64,000 nucleotides of DNA from Caulobacteraceae bacterium (lineage in GTDB: Bacteria; Pseudomonadota; Alphaproteobacteria; Caulobacterales; Caulobacteraceae). Below the pieces are notes generated by a model, which was not told the DNA's origin, searched no databases, and saw nothing but the letters and a program-made list of their open reading frames with translations. Within the stretch, counting starts at the first letter, position 1. Each line of letters opens with the position of its first letter. A program made the translations under genes and the position numbers. Of the stretch, positions 26,878-36,913 are shown piece by piece. Location of the stretch: the NCBI GenBank assembly GCA_019748055.1, contig JAIEQC010000008.1, forward strand, positions 1-64,000. Reading direction: 5' to 3'.

Positions 26878-29147
26878 CGCCGGACGGTGACAGCGGCGTC
26901 ACCATTCTTCCGGCGCGCGATGCCGCGCCGGACCCCCAAGCTGAGACGACCGAGGCCGCGCCTGCGCCAGCGCGCAGCAAGGTTCTGCGTCAATTCGAGC
27001 TGATCGACGCGGTCAAGGCCTATGACCCCTCGGCGGACGAAACTCTGCTGAACCGGGCCTACGTCTACGCCATGAAGATGCACGGCTCGCAGCTGCGGGC
27101 CTCGGGCGATCCCTATTTCGCCCATCCGATCCAGGTCGCGGGCATCCTGACCGACTACAAGCTGGACACGGCCAGCATCGTCACGGCGCTGCTGCACGAC
27201 GTGGTTGAAGACACCACCGCCACCCGAGACGACATCGCTGAACTGTTCGGAGAGGAGATCGCCGGCCTCGTCGAAGGCGTGACCAAGCTGAGCCGGCTGG
27301 AGCTGCAGGCCGAGCACACGCGCCAGGCCGAGAACCTGCGCAAGTTCATCCTGGCCATCTCCAAGGACGTGCGCGTCCTTCTGGTGAAGCTGGCGGACCG
27401 GCTTCACAACATGCGCACGCTGCAGTTCGTGAAGCCGGAGAAGCGAGAGCGCATCAGCCGGGAGACGCTGGAGGTCTACGCGCCGCTGGGCCGATCGATC
27501 GGGATTCATTCGATCGCGCAAGAACTCGAGGAGCTGTCCTTCGAACACCTGAACCCGGCGGCGCGAAGCGCGCTCCAGCGCCGGCTCGACGCGTTGAAGC
27601 TGGAGCATGGCGAGGCGCTGCAGAAGGTCACGCGCGAAGTCGAGGCGGTACTGGCCGAAAACGGCATCCGGGCACAAGTCGCGGGGCGGCAGAAGACCCC
27701 GTATTCGATCTGGCGCAAGCTGCAGCGGAAGTCGGTGGGTTTCTCCGCCCTATCGGACATCTACGCCTTCCGGGTGATCGTCGATGCGGACGCCGACTGC
27801 TACGCTGCGCTGGGCGTCATCCACCGCCGCTGGCCGATGGTGCCGGACCGTTTCAAGGACTACATCTCCACGCCTAAATCCAACAACTACAGATCCTTGC
27901 ATACAACTGTAGTTGGGCCGGGCGGCCTGCGTATCGAGATGCAGATCCGAACGGGAGCGATGGACCGCGTAGCCGAAGACGGTGTGGCGGCGCATTGGGC
28001 CTACAAGAACCACGCCTACGGTTTCGACCGCGAAGCCATGGAGAAGGATGGTGGCCGGGACCCGCTTCAAAACCTTCGGCACCTCGTCCAGGTCGTCGAG
28101 AGCGGTGAGGGGCATGAAGGTAACGACGACTGGGTCGAGCACGCCAAGTTGGAGATGTACCTGGAACAGGTCTTCGTCTTCACGCCCAAGGGCGCGCTGA
28201 TCACCCTGCCGCGTGGGGCCATGCCGCTGGACTTCGCTTACGCCGTCCACACCGGCATCGGCGAGACGGCCGTCGGGGTGAAGATCAACGGCGAGCTGAA
28301 GCCGATGCGCACCCCCCTGGTGAACGGCGACGTTGTGGAGATCGTCCGGGGCGCCAAGCGTCAAGTCCCTGCGGACTGGCGCAGTCTGACGGTGACCGGT
28401 CGAGCGCGCTCTGCGATCCGGCGCAACATCCGATCCACCGAGCGCAGCGAGTATCAGAAACTGGGCAAGGCCACGCTGGAGCAGACGCTGAGCCGCGTGG
28501 GCAAGAACCTGAAGGAGGTCGCTCTGGCCCCCGCGCTTGAGACCCTGGCCATCGCGACGGAGGAAGAGCTGTTCACAGCCATCGGCCAGGGTCGCGTCTC
28601 CCCGGCCAAGGTGGCCGAGACGCTGTTCCCGGCGTTGAAGGGCACGGTGACCTCGGTCAAGGCGCGCAAGCGGATCAACGACGACGAGGCGCGACTTTTC
28701 GTCAACGGCGGCGGCCTGACGCCGGGCGTGAGCATCCATTTCGGCGCCTGCTGCTCGCCGCTGCCAGGGGACCGGATCGTGGGCATCCTGGAGCCGGGCA
28801 AGGGGCTGACGGTCCACACCATCGACTGCAACCGCTTGGCCGAGGTCGCCGACGACGACTCGATCTGGCAGGATTTGCAATGGACGCCGCGCGCGGAGAC
28901 CAGCGGGCTGGCGGCGACGCGTCTGCGTACCACCATCCAGAACGCGCCCGGCGTTCTGGGCGCCGTCGCCACCGTGATCGGCGAAGCGGGCGGCAACATC
29001 CTGAACCTAAACATGACGCGTCGGCAGCAGGATTTCTTCGACGTCGACATCGACGTGGAGGTCCAGGACGCCAAGCACGCCACAGGCATCATGGCGGCTC
29101 TGCGCACCAATCCGGCGGTCGACACCGTGGAGCGCGTCCGCGGGTGA
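26874..29147 (+). CDS. Bifunctional (p)ppGpp synthetase/hydrolase (Rel/SpoT); start uncertain
   Basis: Domains in order: HD hydrolase ([24 protein letters not shown]), synthetase ([39 protein letters not shown]), TGS ([20 protein letters not shown]), conserved Cys region and C-terminal ACT. Both catalytic sites look intact, so it should make and degrade (p)ppGpp. The first in-frame ATG is 27072, but family-like sequence ([17 protein letters not shown], then LLNRAYVYA) reads open upstream of it. No ATG, GTG or TTG exists in that frame back to rpoZ. I set the start at CTG 26874, which overlaps the rpoZ stop, as a hypothesis; it gives 757 residues against 691 from ATG 27072. Confidence 0.85.
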   Translation: MTPDGDSGVTILPARDAAPDPQAETTEAAPAPARSKVLRQFELIDAVKAYDPSADETLLNRAYVYAMKMHGSQLRASGDPYFAHPIQVAGILTDYKLDTASIVTALLHDVVEDTTATRDDIAELFGEEIAGLVEGVTKLSRLELQAEHTRQAENLRKFILAISKDVRVLLVKLADRLHNMRTLQFVKPEKRERISRETLEVYAPLGRSIGIHSIAQELEELSFEHLNPAARSALQRRLDALKLEHGEALQKVTREVEAVLAENGIRAQVAGRQKTPYSIWRKLQRKSVGFSALSDIYAFRVIVDADADCYAALGVIHRRWPMVPDRFKDYISTPKSNNYRSLHTTVVGPGGLRIEMQIRTGAMDRVAEDGVAAHWAYKNHAYGFDREAMEKDGGRDPLQNLRHLVQVVESGEGHEGNDDWVEHAKLEMYLEQVFVFTPKGALITLPRGAMPLDFAYAVHTGIGETAVGVKINGELKPMRTPLVNGDVVEIVRGAKRQVPADWRSLTVTGRARSAIRRNIRSTERSEYQKLGKATLEQTLSRVGKNLKEVALAPALETLAIATEEELFTAIGQGRVSPAKVAETLFPALKGTVTSVKARKRINDDEARLFVNGGGLTPGVSIHFGACCSPLPGDRIVGILEPGKGLTVHTIDCNRLAEVADDDSIWQDLQWTPRAETSGLAATRLRTTIQNAPGVLGAVATVIGEAGGNILNLNMTRRQQDFFDVDIDVEVQDAKHATGIMAALRTNPAVDTVERVRG

Positions 29148-29917
29148 GGCGACCGCGCATCGCCAACGAGGCCCAGAAAACCGCCCCGTCCTATCGGCTG
29201 GCGGCGCTGGATTCCGACTTCATGATGGGCGAGACGATGCGCGGCGTCCGTCTGCAGATCGAGTACTCGAAGGCGGAGGAGGCGCTGCGGGCTTGGGGCG
29301 TGCGCTCGACCATCGTGGTTTTCGGCAGCGCACGCTCGCGCGACGGCGATCTGGAGCCGCACGGCCGCTGGTACGCCGAGGCGCGCGAGTTCGGCCGCAT
29401 CGCCTCGGAGCGCGGTGGGGCCTTGATCGGTGAGGTCGGCCAGCCGCGCGACAACGTCATCGCCACGGGCGGCGGGCCGGGCGTGATGGAGGCGGCGAAC
29501 CGAGGCGCCGCCGACGCCGGTGCGCCTTCGGTCGGGTTCAACATCACCCTGCCGACGGAACAGGAGCCCAACGCCTGGTCCACGCCGGACCTGACGTTCC
29601 AGTTCCACTATTTCGCCGTGCGCAAGATGCACCTGGCCATGCGCGCCAACGCCCTGGTGGTGTTTCCGGGCGGGTTCGGGACGTTCGACGAGCTGTTCGA
29701 GATCCTGACGCTGCGCCGCGTGGGTCGGGCGCCGCCGATCCCGATCGTGCTGGTCGACCGCGCCTTCTGGACCTCGGTTTTGAATCTCGACGTTCTGGTG
29801 AAGACGGAGATGATCCGGCCGTCGGATCTGGAGCTCTACAGCCACGCCGAGACGGCGGAGGAAGTCTGGCAATGCCTGCTGGACGGCGGCCTGAAGCCGC
29901 ACCAGGTCATCGACTGA
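29144..29917 (+). CDS. LOG-family protein (Rossmann-fold, cytokinin-riboside-monophosphate hydrolase-like)
   Basis: 257 residues from a GTG that overlaps the rel stop (GTGA). The two LOG motifs are present: [16 protein letters not shown] and [15 protein letters not shown]. Homologues hydrolyse nucleoside 5'-monophosphates to base and ribose 5-phosphate. The extra N-terminal about 60 residues ([20 protein letters not shown]) is typical of the longer bacterial form. It is co-transcribed with rel and followed 40 bases later by pyrE. Confidence 0.88.
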   Translation: MRRPRIANEAQKTAPSYRLAALDSDFMMGETMRGVRLQIEYSKAEEALRAWGVRSTIVVFGSARSRDGDLEPHGRWYAEAREFGRIASERGGALIGEVGQPRDNVIATGGGPGVMEAANRGAADAGAPSVGFNITLPTEQEPNAWSTPDLTFQFHYFAVRKMHLAMRANALVVFPGGFGTFDELFEILTLRRVGRAPPIPIVLVDRAFWTSVLNLDVLVKTEMIRPSDLELYSHAETAEEVWQCLLDGGLKPHQVID

Positions 29918-29957
29918 ACGGCTTGGCTTGGCGGTCGAAGCGGAGCAAAGGACCGGC

Positions 29958-30542
29958 ATGACCTCCGAAGACGTGCTGAACGAGTTCCGCGCCGCGGGCG
30001 CCCTCCGCGAAGGGCATTTCGTCCTGTCGTCCGGGCTGCACAGCCCCGTCTTCCTGCAGAAGAACCTGGTCTTCATGGACGCCGAGCGCTGCGGGCGTCT
30101 GTGCAAGGCGCTGGCGGATAAGATCACGACGGTCGTTGGCACCGTGGACGTGGCCATTTCGCCCGCTGTCGGTGGGATCATCCCCGGCTATGAAACGGCG
30201 CGCTGGCTGAAGGTCCCGTCGATGTACGTCGAGCGTGAGGGCGGCGAGTTCAAGCTGCGACGCGGCTTCCACGTCGAACCGGGCCGGAAGGTCGTGATGG
30301 TCGAGGACATCGTAACGACGGGGCTGAGTTCGCGCGAGTGCATCGCCGCCATCCGGGCGGCCGGCGGCGACGTGGTCGCGGCGGCCTGCATCGTGGATCG
30401 CTCCGGCGGACGCGCCGACGTCGGCGTGCCGCTGGTGGCGTTGGCGACGCTGGACGTGCCGGCCTATCCGGCTGACGCCCTGCCGCCGGAACTGGCTGCC
30501 TTGCCGGTGGAAGATCCCGGCAGCCGTCGTCTGGCGAACTAG
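29958..30542 (+). CDS. pyrE: Orotate phosphoribosyltransferase PyrE
   Basis: 194 residues from ATG 29958, behind a GGAGCAAAGGA ribosome-binding site. The PRPP-binding motif is [16 protein letters not shown], with [15 protein letters not shown] near the N-terminus and [12 protein letters not shown] in the middle. It converts orotate and PRPP to OMP in pyrimidine synthesis. An in-frame ATG at 29928 is a weaker alternative. It is followed after 9 bases by pdxJ. Confidence 0.95.
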   Translation: MTSEDVLNEFRAAGALREGHFVLSSGLHSPVFLQKNLVFMDAERCGRLCKALADKITTVVGTVDVAISPAVGGIIPGYETARWLKVPSMYVEREGGEFKLRRGFHVEPGRKVVMVEDIVTTGLSSRECIAAIRAAGGDVVAAACIVDRSGGRADVGVPLVALATLDVPAYPADALPPELAALPVEDPGSRRLAN

Positions 30543-30551
30543 GAGGGTAGG

Positions 30552-31292
30552 GTGGCCGCACACGTCCGCCTCGGCGTCAACATCGACCACGTGGCCACGG
30601 TGCGGAACGCACGCGGGGGCGCGCATCCCGATCCAGTCCGGGCGGCGCGCGAGGCCCTGGCGGCGGGGGCAGACGGGATCACAGCCCATCTGCGCGAGGA
30701 CCGACGCCACATCACCGACGGCGACATCGCCGCCCTGAGCGACCTGTGCGCCGAGGCCGGACGGCCGCTGAACCTGGAGATGGCGGTCACCGACGAGATG
30801 CTGGCGATCGCGCTGCGGCACCGGCCGCACGCCGCCTGCCTTGTGCCGGAGCGGCGCGAGGAGGTGACGACGGAGGGCGGGCTGGCCGTCGCGGGTCACG
30901 AGGCCCGGATCGCGCCGGTGGTGAAGGCTCTGGCCGATGCCGGCGTCCGCGTTTCCCTGTTCATCGAGCCCAGCCCCGCCCAAGTCGACGCCGCCCATGC
31001 TGTCGGGGCTCAGGTCGTGGAATTCCACACGGGCCGGTACTGCCATTTGACCGGGGACGACCGCGCGGTGGAGTTCGACCGGCTGCAGGCGGCGGCGACA
31101 CGGGCCGCCGATCTGGGGCTGGAGGTCCATGCCGGGCACGGCCTGGACTACGCCACGGCGGCCGAGATGATGGCCATTCCGGAGGTGCGCGAGCTGAACA
31201 TCGGCCACTTCCTGATCGGCGAGGCCGTGTTCGTAGGCCTTGCCGACGCCATCGGGCGGATGCGGACGGCGATGGACGAGGCGCCCCGGTGA
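30552..31292 (+). CDS. pdxJ: Pyridoxine 5'-phosphate synthase PdxJ
   Basis: 246 residues, starting at GTG 30552 behind AGGAGGG. Conserved sequence includes [41 protein letters not shown] and [15 protein letters not shown]. It joins 1-deoxyxylulose 5-phosphate and 3-amino-2-oxopropyl phosphate to make the vitamin B6 ring. The pdxJ-acpS-lepB-rnc-era order is widely conserved in proteobacteria. Its stop overlaps the acpS GTG. Confidence 0.96.
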   Translation: MAAHVRLGVNIDHVATVRNARGGAHPDPVRAAREALAAGADGITAHLREDRRHITDGDIAALSDLCAEAGRPLNLEMAVTDEMLAIALRHRPHAACLVPERREEVTTEGGLAVAGHEARIAPVVKALADAGVRVSLFIEPSPAQVDAAHAVGAQVVEFHTGRYCHLTGDDRAVEFDRLQAAATRAADLGLEVHAGHGLDYATAAEMMAIPEVRELNIGHFLIGEAVFVGLADAIGRMRTAMDEAPR

Positions 31293-31693
31293 TCGTCGGG
31301 GTCGGGGCCGACCTGTGCGACATTCGTCGCATCCAGGAGTCGCTCGACCGCTTCGGCGACCGCTTCAAGCGGCGCTGCTTCACGGAGATCGAGCGGACGC
31401 GTTCGGACCGTAAGCCCGACGCGGCCTGGAGTTACGCCAAGCGGTTCGCGGCGAAGGAGGCCTGCGCCAAGGCGCTGGGAACCGGCATGCGGCGGGACGT
31501 CTACTGGAAGGACATGGGGGTGGTGAACCTCCCGTCCGGCCGGCCGACCCTGGCGCTGACCGGGCCGGCGGCGGAGCATCTGAAGCGGCTGACGCCGGCT
31601 GGGCACGAGGCCGTGGTGCACCTGACGCTCAGCGATGAGCACCCCTATGCGCTCGCCTTCGTGGTGATCGATGCCTTGCCCGTCACAAAATGA
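31289..31693 (+). CDS. acpS: Holo-[acyl-carrier-protein] synthase AcpS
   Basis: 134 residues from a GTG overlapping the pdxJ stop (GTGA). Motifs are [17 protein letters not shown] with the metal-binding Asp, and [15 protein letters not shown] with the metal-binding Glu, then [18 protein letters not shown]. It transfers 4'-phosphopantetheine from CoA to acyl carrier protein. Family length and context fit well. Confidence 0.95.
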   Translation: MIVGVGADLCDIRRIQESLDRFGDRFKRRCFTEIERTRSDRKPDAAWSYAKRFAAKEACAKALGTGMRRDVYWKDMGVVNLPSGRPTLALTGPAAEHLKRLTPAGHEAVVHLTLSDEHPYALAFVVIDALPVTK

Positions 31694-31751
31694 GACTATA
31701 CGCCTGCGACGCCATGAAGACCCGCCGACGCGCGGGCGGGGGACGATCGAG

Positions 31752-32915
31752 ATGAGCGAAGCCGAGAAGCCGCACGAGCCCGACGCGCCGGGCCATGAAC
31801 CGCATCCGGAGCCGGATCACGCCCCGGCCGCCGAGGCGCATCCGGTGGAGGCTGAGGCCCATCCCGAGGAGGCCCACGACGCGCCTGCGAACGCGGACGA
31901 GGCCCATGCCGACGATCACGCCGAGCCGGCTTCCGAGCCGCACGCCGAAGACGCGACCCCGGAGCCTGTTGTGGAGGCCCATCCCGAGCCCGCGCCGGAA
32001 CCCGTGCCCGTGGCCCCCGCAGAGCCGCTGGCCGCAGCCGCCGTGGCGGGCGCGACCGCCGCGGCCGCATCTGGCCGGGTCGACGCCGCCTCTCCTATCT
32101 GGAGCGACCACGGCGACGCGCCCGACCATTCCGATCCGGCTCCCGTCTACAAGCCGCGCAAGGAGAAGAAGAAGTCCGGCGGCGGCGGCAACGAGTTCGT
32201 CGAGATCCTGAAGACCGTCGTCTTCGCCCTGCTGATCGCCGTGATCCTGAGGATCGTGCTGTTCCAGCCCTTCACCATCCCGTCGGCGTCGATGGAGCCC
32301 AACCTGTACGAGGGCGACTACATCGTCGTGACCAAGTGGTCGTACGGCTATTCCAAGCACGCCATTCCGTTCAGCCCGCCGCTGTTCGAGGGCCGCATCA
32401 TGGGCCGGGCGCCCGAGCGCGGCGACATCGCGGTGTTCAAGCTGCCGCGGGACGACAAGACCGACTACATCAAGCGCGTCATCGGCCTGCCGGGCGACCG
32501 GGTGCAGATGATCGACGGGACGCTGCACATCAACGGCCAGCCGGTGCGCGACGTGGTGATCAGCAACGAGGCGGTCGGCGAGGCCTTCGGCGCCCGCCCG
32601 GCGACCCAGCTGCGCGAAACCCTGCCCAACGGCCGCACCTTCGCCATCCAGGACTTCGGTCCGGGCGGAATGCTGGATTCCACGCCGGTCTTCGAGGTGC
32701 CGGAGGGCCATTACTTCATGATGGGCGACAACCGCGACAACTCGGTCGACAGCCGCGACCAGTCCTCGCAGGGCGTCGGCCTGGTTCCGGAAGAGAACCT
32801 GATCGGCAAGGCCGAGATCATCCTGTTCTCCTGGTCGCCGGGCGCCTCGCTCGTGAACCCCATAAGCTGGTTCACCAAGGTGCGGCCCAGCCGATTCTTC
32901 ACGGTCCTTGACTGA
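31752..32915 (+). CDS. lepB: Signal peptidase I with long acidic N-terminal extension
   Basis: 387 residues. Residues 1-145 form a low-complexity tail rich in His, Glu, Ala, Asp and Pro (repeats like EAHPEE, EPHAED, EAHPEP) with a basic end (KPRKEKKK). One membrane helix (about 154-170) follows, then the catalytic domain: Ser180 in PSASMEPN, Lys241 in YIKRVIGLPGD, and the GDNRDNSVDSR box. It cleaves Sec/Tat signal peptides at the inner membrane. A usual LepB of this type is about 250-280 residues, so the tail is unusual and should face the cytoplasm. The downstream rnc overlaps by 8 bases. Confidence 0.94.
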   Translation: MSEAEKPHEPDAPGHEPHPEPDHAPAAEAHPVEAEAHPEEAHDAPANADEAHADDHAEPASEPHAEDATPEPVVEAHPEPAPEPVPVAPAEPLAAAAVAGATAAAASGRVDAASPIWSDHGDAPDHSDPAPVYKPRKEKKKSGGGGNEFVEILKTVVFALLIAVILRIVLFQPFTIPSASMEPNLYEGDYIVVTKWSYGYSKHAIPFSPPLFEGRIMGRAPERGDIAVFKLPRDDKTDYIKRVIGLPGDRVQMIDGTLHINGQPVRDVVISNEAVGEAFGARPATQLRETLPNGRTFAIQDFGPGGMLDSTPVFEVPEGHYFMMGDNRDNSVDSRDQSSQGVGLVPEENLIGKAEIILFSWSPGASLVNPISWFTKVRPSRFFTVLD

Positions 32916-33639
32916 GGCCCGCGGCCAGAACCGGCGCGCGGAAGCCGTCCGTGAGCTGACCGCGCGCCTGGGCCACGCCTTCGCCCGGCCCGACCTGCTG
33001 GAGATCGCCCTGACCCACGCCAGCGTGGGGGAGGGGGCCGAGCGCGACGCCCGCGGACGGCCCTATGCGCACAACCAGCGGCAGGAGTTCCTGGGCGACC
33101 GGGTGCTGGGCCTGCTGGTGGCGGAGCGGTTGATGCGCGACCTGCCCGACGCCGACGAGGGCGAGATGTCGTCGCGGCTGCACGCCCTGGTCGACAAGGC
33201 CGCCTGCGCCCGGGCGGCCGAGCGGCTGGGCGTCGGACCCGCCATGCGCCTGTCCGGCGGCGAGGCCAAGCAGGGCGGTCGCCGCCGCGAAGGCGTGCTG
33301 GGCGACGCCATGGAGGCGGTTCTGGCCGCCGTCTATCTGGACGGGGGACTGGACGCGGCCCGCGCCGTGTTCGAACGCGCCTGGGCCGAAGAGCTGGCCG
33401 CGCCGGCGCCGCGCGGCGTGAGCAACCCCAAGTCGGCTTTGCAGGAGTGGTCGCTGGCGCGCGGGCGAGGATTGCCCGGCTATCGCGTGGTCCAGCGCAC
33501 GGGCACGGATCACGCCCCGACCTTCACCGTCGAGGTCGCGGTTTCCGGCGTCGAGCCCTTGACCGCGCAAGGGCGGTCGCGTCAGGAGGCGGAGAAGGCG
33601 GCGGCCGTCGCCCTGTTGTCCCGTGAAGGCGTGATTTGA
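32908..33639 (+). CDS. rnc: Ribonuclease III
   Basis: 243 residues starting at TTG 32908, inside the end of lepB. The RNase III signature is NQRQEFLGDRVLG (Glu60, Asp64; the usual NERLEFLGD is altered at two positions), and the second metal site is GDAMEAVLAAVYLDGG. A C-terminal double-stranded RNA-binding domain (NPKSALQEWSLARG, PTFTVEVAV) follows. It processes rRNA and cleaves dsRNA. The TTG start overlapping lepB suggests coupled, modest translation. Stop overlaps the era start. Confidence 0.95.
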   Translation: MTEARGQNRRAEAVRELTARLGHAFARPDLLEIALTHASVGEGAERDARGRPYAHNQRQEFLGDRVLGLLVAERLMRDLPDADEGEMSSRLHALVDKAACARAAERLGVGPAMRLSGGEAKQGGRRREGVLGDAMEAVLAAVYLDGGLDAARAVFERAWAEELAAPAPRGVSNPKSALQEWSLARGRGLPGYRVVQRTGTDHAPTFTVEVAVSGVEPLTAQGRSRQEAEKAAAVALLSREGVI

Positions 33640-34586
33640 CCGAACCCGACCCCCAGACCCGCGCCGGCTTCGCCGCCATCATCGGCGCGCCCAACGCCGG
33701 CAAGTCCACCCTGGTGAACCGGCTGGCGGGATCGAAGGTCTCCATCGTCACCCAGAAGGTGCAGACGACCCGGTTCCCGGTGCGCGGCATCGCCATGCAC
33801 GGCGACGCCCAGATCGTGCTGGTGGACACGCCTGGCATCTTCAGCCCGCGCCGGCGGCTGGACCGGGCCATGGTCGCCTCGGCCTGGGGTGGGGCGGACG
33901 ACGCGGACGTGGTGGTGCACCTGGTCGACGCCGCGTCGCATATTGCCTCGGAGACCAAGGACGGCTCCGCCGCCGATCGCCGCAGCGCCGAGGACACCGA
34001 GACGATCATCAAGGCCCTGACGGAGGCCGGGAAGCAGGTGATCCTGGCGCTGAACAAGATCGATGGCATGCGTCGCGACACGCTGCTGGCGCTGGCGCAG
34101 AAGCTGGACGCGAGCGGAGCCTACTCCGAGGTCTTCATGATCTCGGCGGCGACGGGCGACGGCGTCGACGACCTGAAGGCGCGCTTGGCCGAGGCGATGC
34201 CGGCCGGCCCGTGGCTGTATCCTGAGGACCAGGCCGCCGACGTGCCCATGCGGGTGCTGGCGGCCGAGATCACGCGCGAGAAGGTCTATCTGCGCGTCCA
34301 CGAGGAACTGCCCTATTCGGCGGCGGTGGAGACGACCGCCTTCGACGATCGGCCGGACGGCTCGGCCCGAATCGAGCAGACCATCTACGTCGAGCGCGAG
34401 AGCCAGCGCCCGATCGTGCTGGGCAAGGGCGGCCAGACGCTGAAGTGGATCGGCCAGAAGGCGCGCGAGGACCTGGCCGAGATCCTCGGCCGGCCCGTGC
34501 ATCTGTTCCTGACGGTGAAGGTCGATCCGAAGTGGCAGGACAGCCGCGCGCTCTACGCCCAGTTCGGTCTCGACTATGACGCCTAG
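33636..34586 (+). CDS. era: GTPase Era
   Basis: 316 residues, starting at TTG 33636 that overlaps the rnc stop. The G motifs are G1 GAPNAGKST, G3 DTPG and G4 NKID, followed by a KH domain (IEQTIYVERESQRPIVLGKG, then GQTLKWIG) that binds the 3' end of 16S rRNA. Era is needed for 30S assembly. It ends with a 11-base overlap with the next gene, a serine hydrolase. Confidence 0.96.
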   Translation: MTEPDPQTRAGFAAIIGAPNAGKSTLVNRLAGSKVSIVTQKVQTTRFPVRGIAMHGDAQIVLVDTPGIFSPRRRLDRAMVASAWGGADDADVVVHLVDAASHIASETKDGSAADRRSAEDTETIIKALTEAGKQVILALNKIDGMRRDTLLALAQKLDASGAYSEVFMISAATGDGVDDLKARLAEAMPAGPWLYPEDQAADVPMRVLAAEITREKVYLRVHEELPYSAAVETTAFDDRPDGSARIEQTIYVERESQRPIVLGKGGQTLKWIGQKAREDLAEILGRPVHLFLTVKVDPKWQDSRALYAQFGLDYDA

Positions 34587-35787
34587 CCGGCTGGCCCGAT
34601 GGGCCGGTCCGGTTCTGGCGCTGGTTCTGGGCCTTGGCGGCGTCGCGGGCGGGGTGTGGTGGTGGACGTCGCAAGACAAGACGGCCGCCGCCGCGCCGGG
34701 CGCGCCGGAGCGTCCGCCCGTCGAGGTGGTCGAGGAGCTGCCGCAGTTGAAGGCGGCCCTGGACGCCCTGGCCGCCCGGGGCCGGTTCTCCGGCGCCGTT
34801 CTGGTGGCGCAAGGCGACCGGGTGCTGTTTCGCCAGGTCTATGGGCTCGCGGATCGGGAGATGGGAGCGCCGGTCCAGCTGAACTCCCGCTTCCGGCTGG
34901 CGTCGGTCAGCAAGCAGTTCACCGCAGCGGCGATCCTGCGGCTGCAGGACGAGGGCGTGCTGTCGGTCGACGATCCGCTCTGCCGCTGGATACAGCCGTG
35001 CCCTGAGGCCTGGGCGCCGATCCGGCTGAGGCACCTGTTGTCGCACACCGCCGGGGTGCCGGACCTGATGGCGCAGGCGAACTGGGGGCGGCGCAGGGTC
35101 GCCCCGACTACGCTGGCGGACCTGACTACGGCGTCAAGCTTCTATCGCCTGCAGTTCGAGCCGGGGACAAAGATTCGCTACTCCAACGCCGGCTTCAACC
35201 TGCTGGCGGCGGTCGTGGAGGCCGCGAGCGGCGTAGAGTTTCACGCCTGGCTGCAGGCCAACTTCTTCACGCCGCTGGGCATGCTCGACACCGGTTACGA
35301 CGGGTCAGGCACGATCGTGATGGGCTACGCCGACCTCGCCGGCGGGGTGACGCCCCAACCGAACGCCAACGTCAGCGTCATCACAGGGGCGGGCGCGCTC
35401 TATTCGACCGCGGACGACCTGCTGGTCTGGAACCGCGCCCTGCACGGTGGGGGCCTGCTGACGGACCAGAGCTACGCCGACATGATCCGAGACCACGGCC
35501 CGGCGGACGCGCCGCGAGAGCGTGGCCGGCCGCGCCGGGACTGGGGCTATGGCCTGTTCGCCAACCGGCTGGGCGAGCGGGTGACGCCGGGGTTCCCCGA
35601 CCGCCAAATCTATCACACCGGCAGCTGGTCCGGCTTCCGCAACATGGTGGTGCACCACCCGGACCAGGACGTGACGGTGATCATTCTGTCGAACAACTAT
35701 CACCGCCAGCCGGAAGTCTTCCTGATCAGCCAGCAGGCGTTGGCCGAAGCCTTGGGACGGCCGTTCCCGACTGCGCTTCTCCGCTAG
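34576..35787 (+). CDS. Exported or membrane-anchored beta-lactamase-fold serine hydrolase
   Basis: 403 residues. An N-terminal hydrophobic segment (about 9-30) should be a signal anchor, then a Pro/Ala linker. Catalytic motifs of the class C/DD-peptidase family are seen: SxxK as SVSK (110-113), YxN as YSN near 196, and HTG in the position of KTG near 350. The role is unknown; such proteins include esterases and D-amino acid peptidases, and the His in HTG is common in the non-antibiotic members. It overlaps era by 11 bases and converges on the next gene with a 4-base overlap. Confidence 0.88.
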   Translation: MTPSRLARWAGPVLALVLGLGGVAGGVWWWTSQDKTAAAAPGAPERPPVEVVEELPQLKAALDALAARGRFSGAVLVAQGDRVLFRQVYGLADREMGAPVQLNSRFRLASVSKQFTAAAILRLQDEGVLSVDDPLCRWIQPCPEAWAPIRLRHLLSHTAGVPDLMAQANWGRRRVAPTTLADLTTASSFYRLQFEPGTKIRYSNAGFNLLAAVVEAASGVEFHAWLQANFFTPLGMLDTGYDGSGTIVMGYADLAGGVTPQPNANVSVITGAGALYSTADDLLVWNRALHGGGLLTDQSYADMIRDHGPADAPRERGRPRRDWGYGLFANRLGERVTPGFPDRQIYHTGSWSGFRNMVVHHPDQDVTVIILSNNYHRQPEVFLISQQALAEALGRPFPTALLR

Positions 35788-36443
35788 CCCTCGCGGCGCA
35801 TGCGTTTCTGTCGAGCCGTCTCGCGACCGTTCTGCACTTGAGGCGCGATGGCGGCGGTCTCGACCTGACCGGCCCGCACATAGCGGCTGCACAGCACGCC
35901 GGAGGGTGAGTGCCGCGACTCCGTCATCCGCCAGGCCGTGGCCGCGATCCCGTCGCGGAACAGCCGCTTGCCCTGACCGAGCAGGATGGGGAAGGCCATC
36001 AGGGTGATCTCGTCGATCACGTCGGCCGCGAGCAGCGCCTGCACCAGCTGGCCGCTGCCCTGGATCAGCAGGTCGCGGTCGCCGGAGCTTTTCAGCCGCC
36101 GCACCGCCTCGCCGGGCTCGCCCTCCGGCCGGTGGCTGTTTGACCAGGTCAGGGGCGTGTCCGGACCCGCGACGACGAACTTTTCTATGGCGTTGAAGGT
36201 TTGTCCGATCTGGTCGTCCTGCTCCGGCCAGTGGGCGGCGAAGATCTCATAGGTCTTGCGGCCGAGCAGCAGGTCGTAGTCGCGGCCGATCCAGCCCTCC
36301 ATCATCTCGCCGACGGTCTCGTCGAAATGGGGCGCCAGCCAGCCGCCGTAGGTGAAGCCGCCCGTCCAGTCCTCGGTCGGGCCCCCGGGGGCCTGCATGA
36401 CCCCGTCGAGCGTCAGAAAGGTCGACAGTCGAACCTTGCGCAT
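35784..36443 (-). CDS. Dihydrofolate reductase-like protein (RibD C-terminal domain)
   Basis: 219 residues from ATG 36443. The RibD C-terminal fold is visible: STFLTLDGVMQAPGGP, DLLLGRKTYEIFA, DRDLLIQGSGQLVQALL and LMAFPILLGQGKRLF. Proteins of this type bind NADPH; the substrate is unknown. The last 35 residues are Arg/Gln-rich and not family-like. It is the last gene of the minus-strand arsR operon, 2 bases after the VOC gene. Confidence 0.88.
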   Translation of the reverse strand: MRKVRLSTFLTLDGVMQAPGGPTEDWTGGFTYGGWLAPHFDETVGEMMEGWIGRDYDLLLGRKTYEIFAAHWPEQDDQIGQTFNAIEKFVVAGPDTPLTWSNSHRPEGEPGEAVRRLKSSGDRDLLIQGSGQLVQALLAADVIDEITLMAFPILLGQGKRLFRDGIAATAWRMTESRHSPSGVLCSRYVRAGQVETAAIAPQVQNGRETARQKRMRREG

Positions 36444-36445
36444 GG

Positions 36446-36889
36446 TCAGGCTTGTCCCAGCGTCCAGCTCTCGGCCGGGATGGTGTTGACCATCCACGGA
36501 ATGCCGAACTTGTCGGTCAGGCTGCCGTAGCCCGGCGACCAGAAGGTCTCGCCGAACGCCATGCCGACCTTGCCGCCCTCGGCCAGGGCGTCGAACACAC
36601 GGCGGTTCCGGTCGATGTCGTCGGAATGGAAGGTCACGTCGAAGCCGTTCTTGGGCTTGTCGATGTTGGGCGCGAACTCGGGCGGCAGGTCCGCGCCCAT
36701 GATCGCCTGGTCGCCGACGTCGAGCCAGCAATGCATCAGCCAGTCCTTGTATTGCGGCGGGATCGGCATGTCGGGCGGGCCGTCGCCGAACGGCATGGCC
36801 GCGGTCACCTTGCCGCCGAGAACCTGTGCGTAGAACTCGAATGCCTCTCGGCAATTTCCCTGAAAGCTCAGGCTCGTCACGATCTTCAT
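36446..36889 (-). CDS. PhnB-like VOC-family protein
   Basis: 147 residues. The glyoxalase-like fold is indicated by TSLSFQGNCREAFEFYAQVL, GDQAIMGADLPP and the ending ETFWSPGYGSLTDKFGIPWM, the PhnB/YjdN pattern. The metal ligands of true glyoxalases are not all obvious, as is usual in this branch. Function unknown. It lies between an SRPBCC gene and the DHFR-like gene. Confidence 0.9.
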   Translation of the reverse strand: MKIVTSLSFQGNCREAFEFYAQVLGGKVTAAMPFGDGPPDMPIPPQYKDWLMHCWLDVGDQAIMGADLPPEFAPNIDKPKNGFDVTFHSDDIDRNRRVFDALAEGGKVGMAFGETFWSPGYGSLTDKFGIPWMVNTIPAESWTLGQA

Positions 36890-36913
36890 GGTCGGCTCTC
36901 CCTTGTTTTGTCT

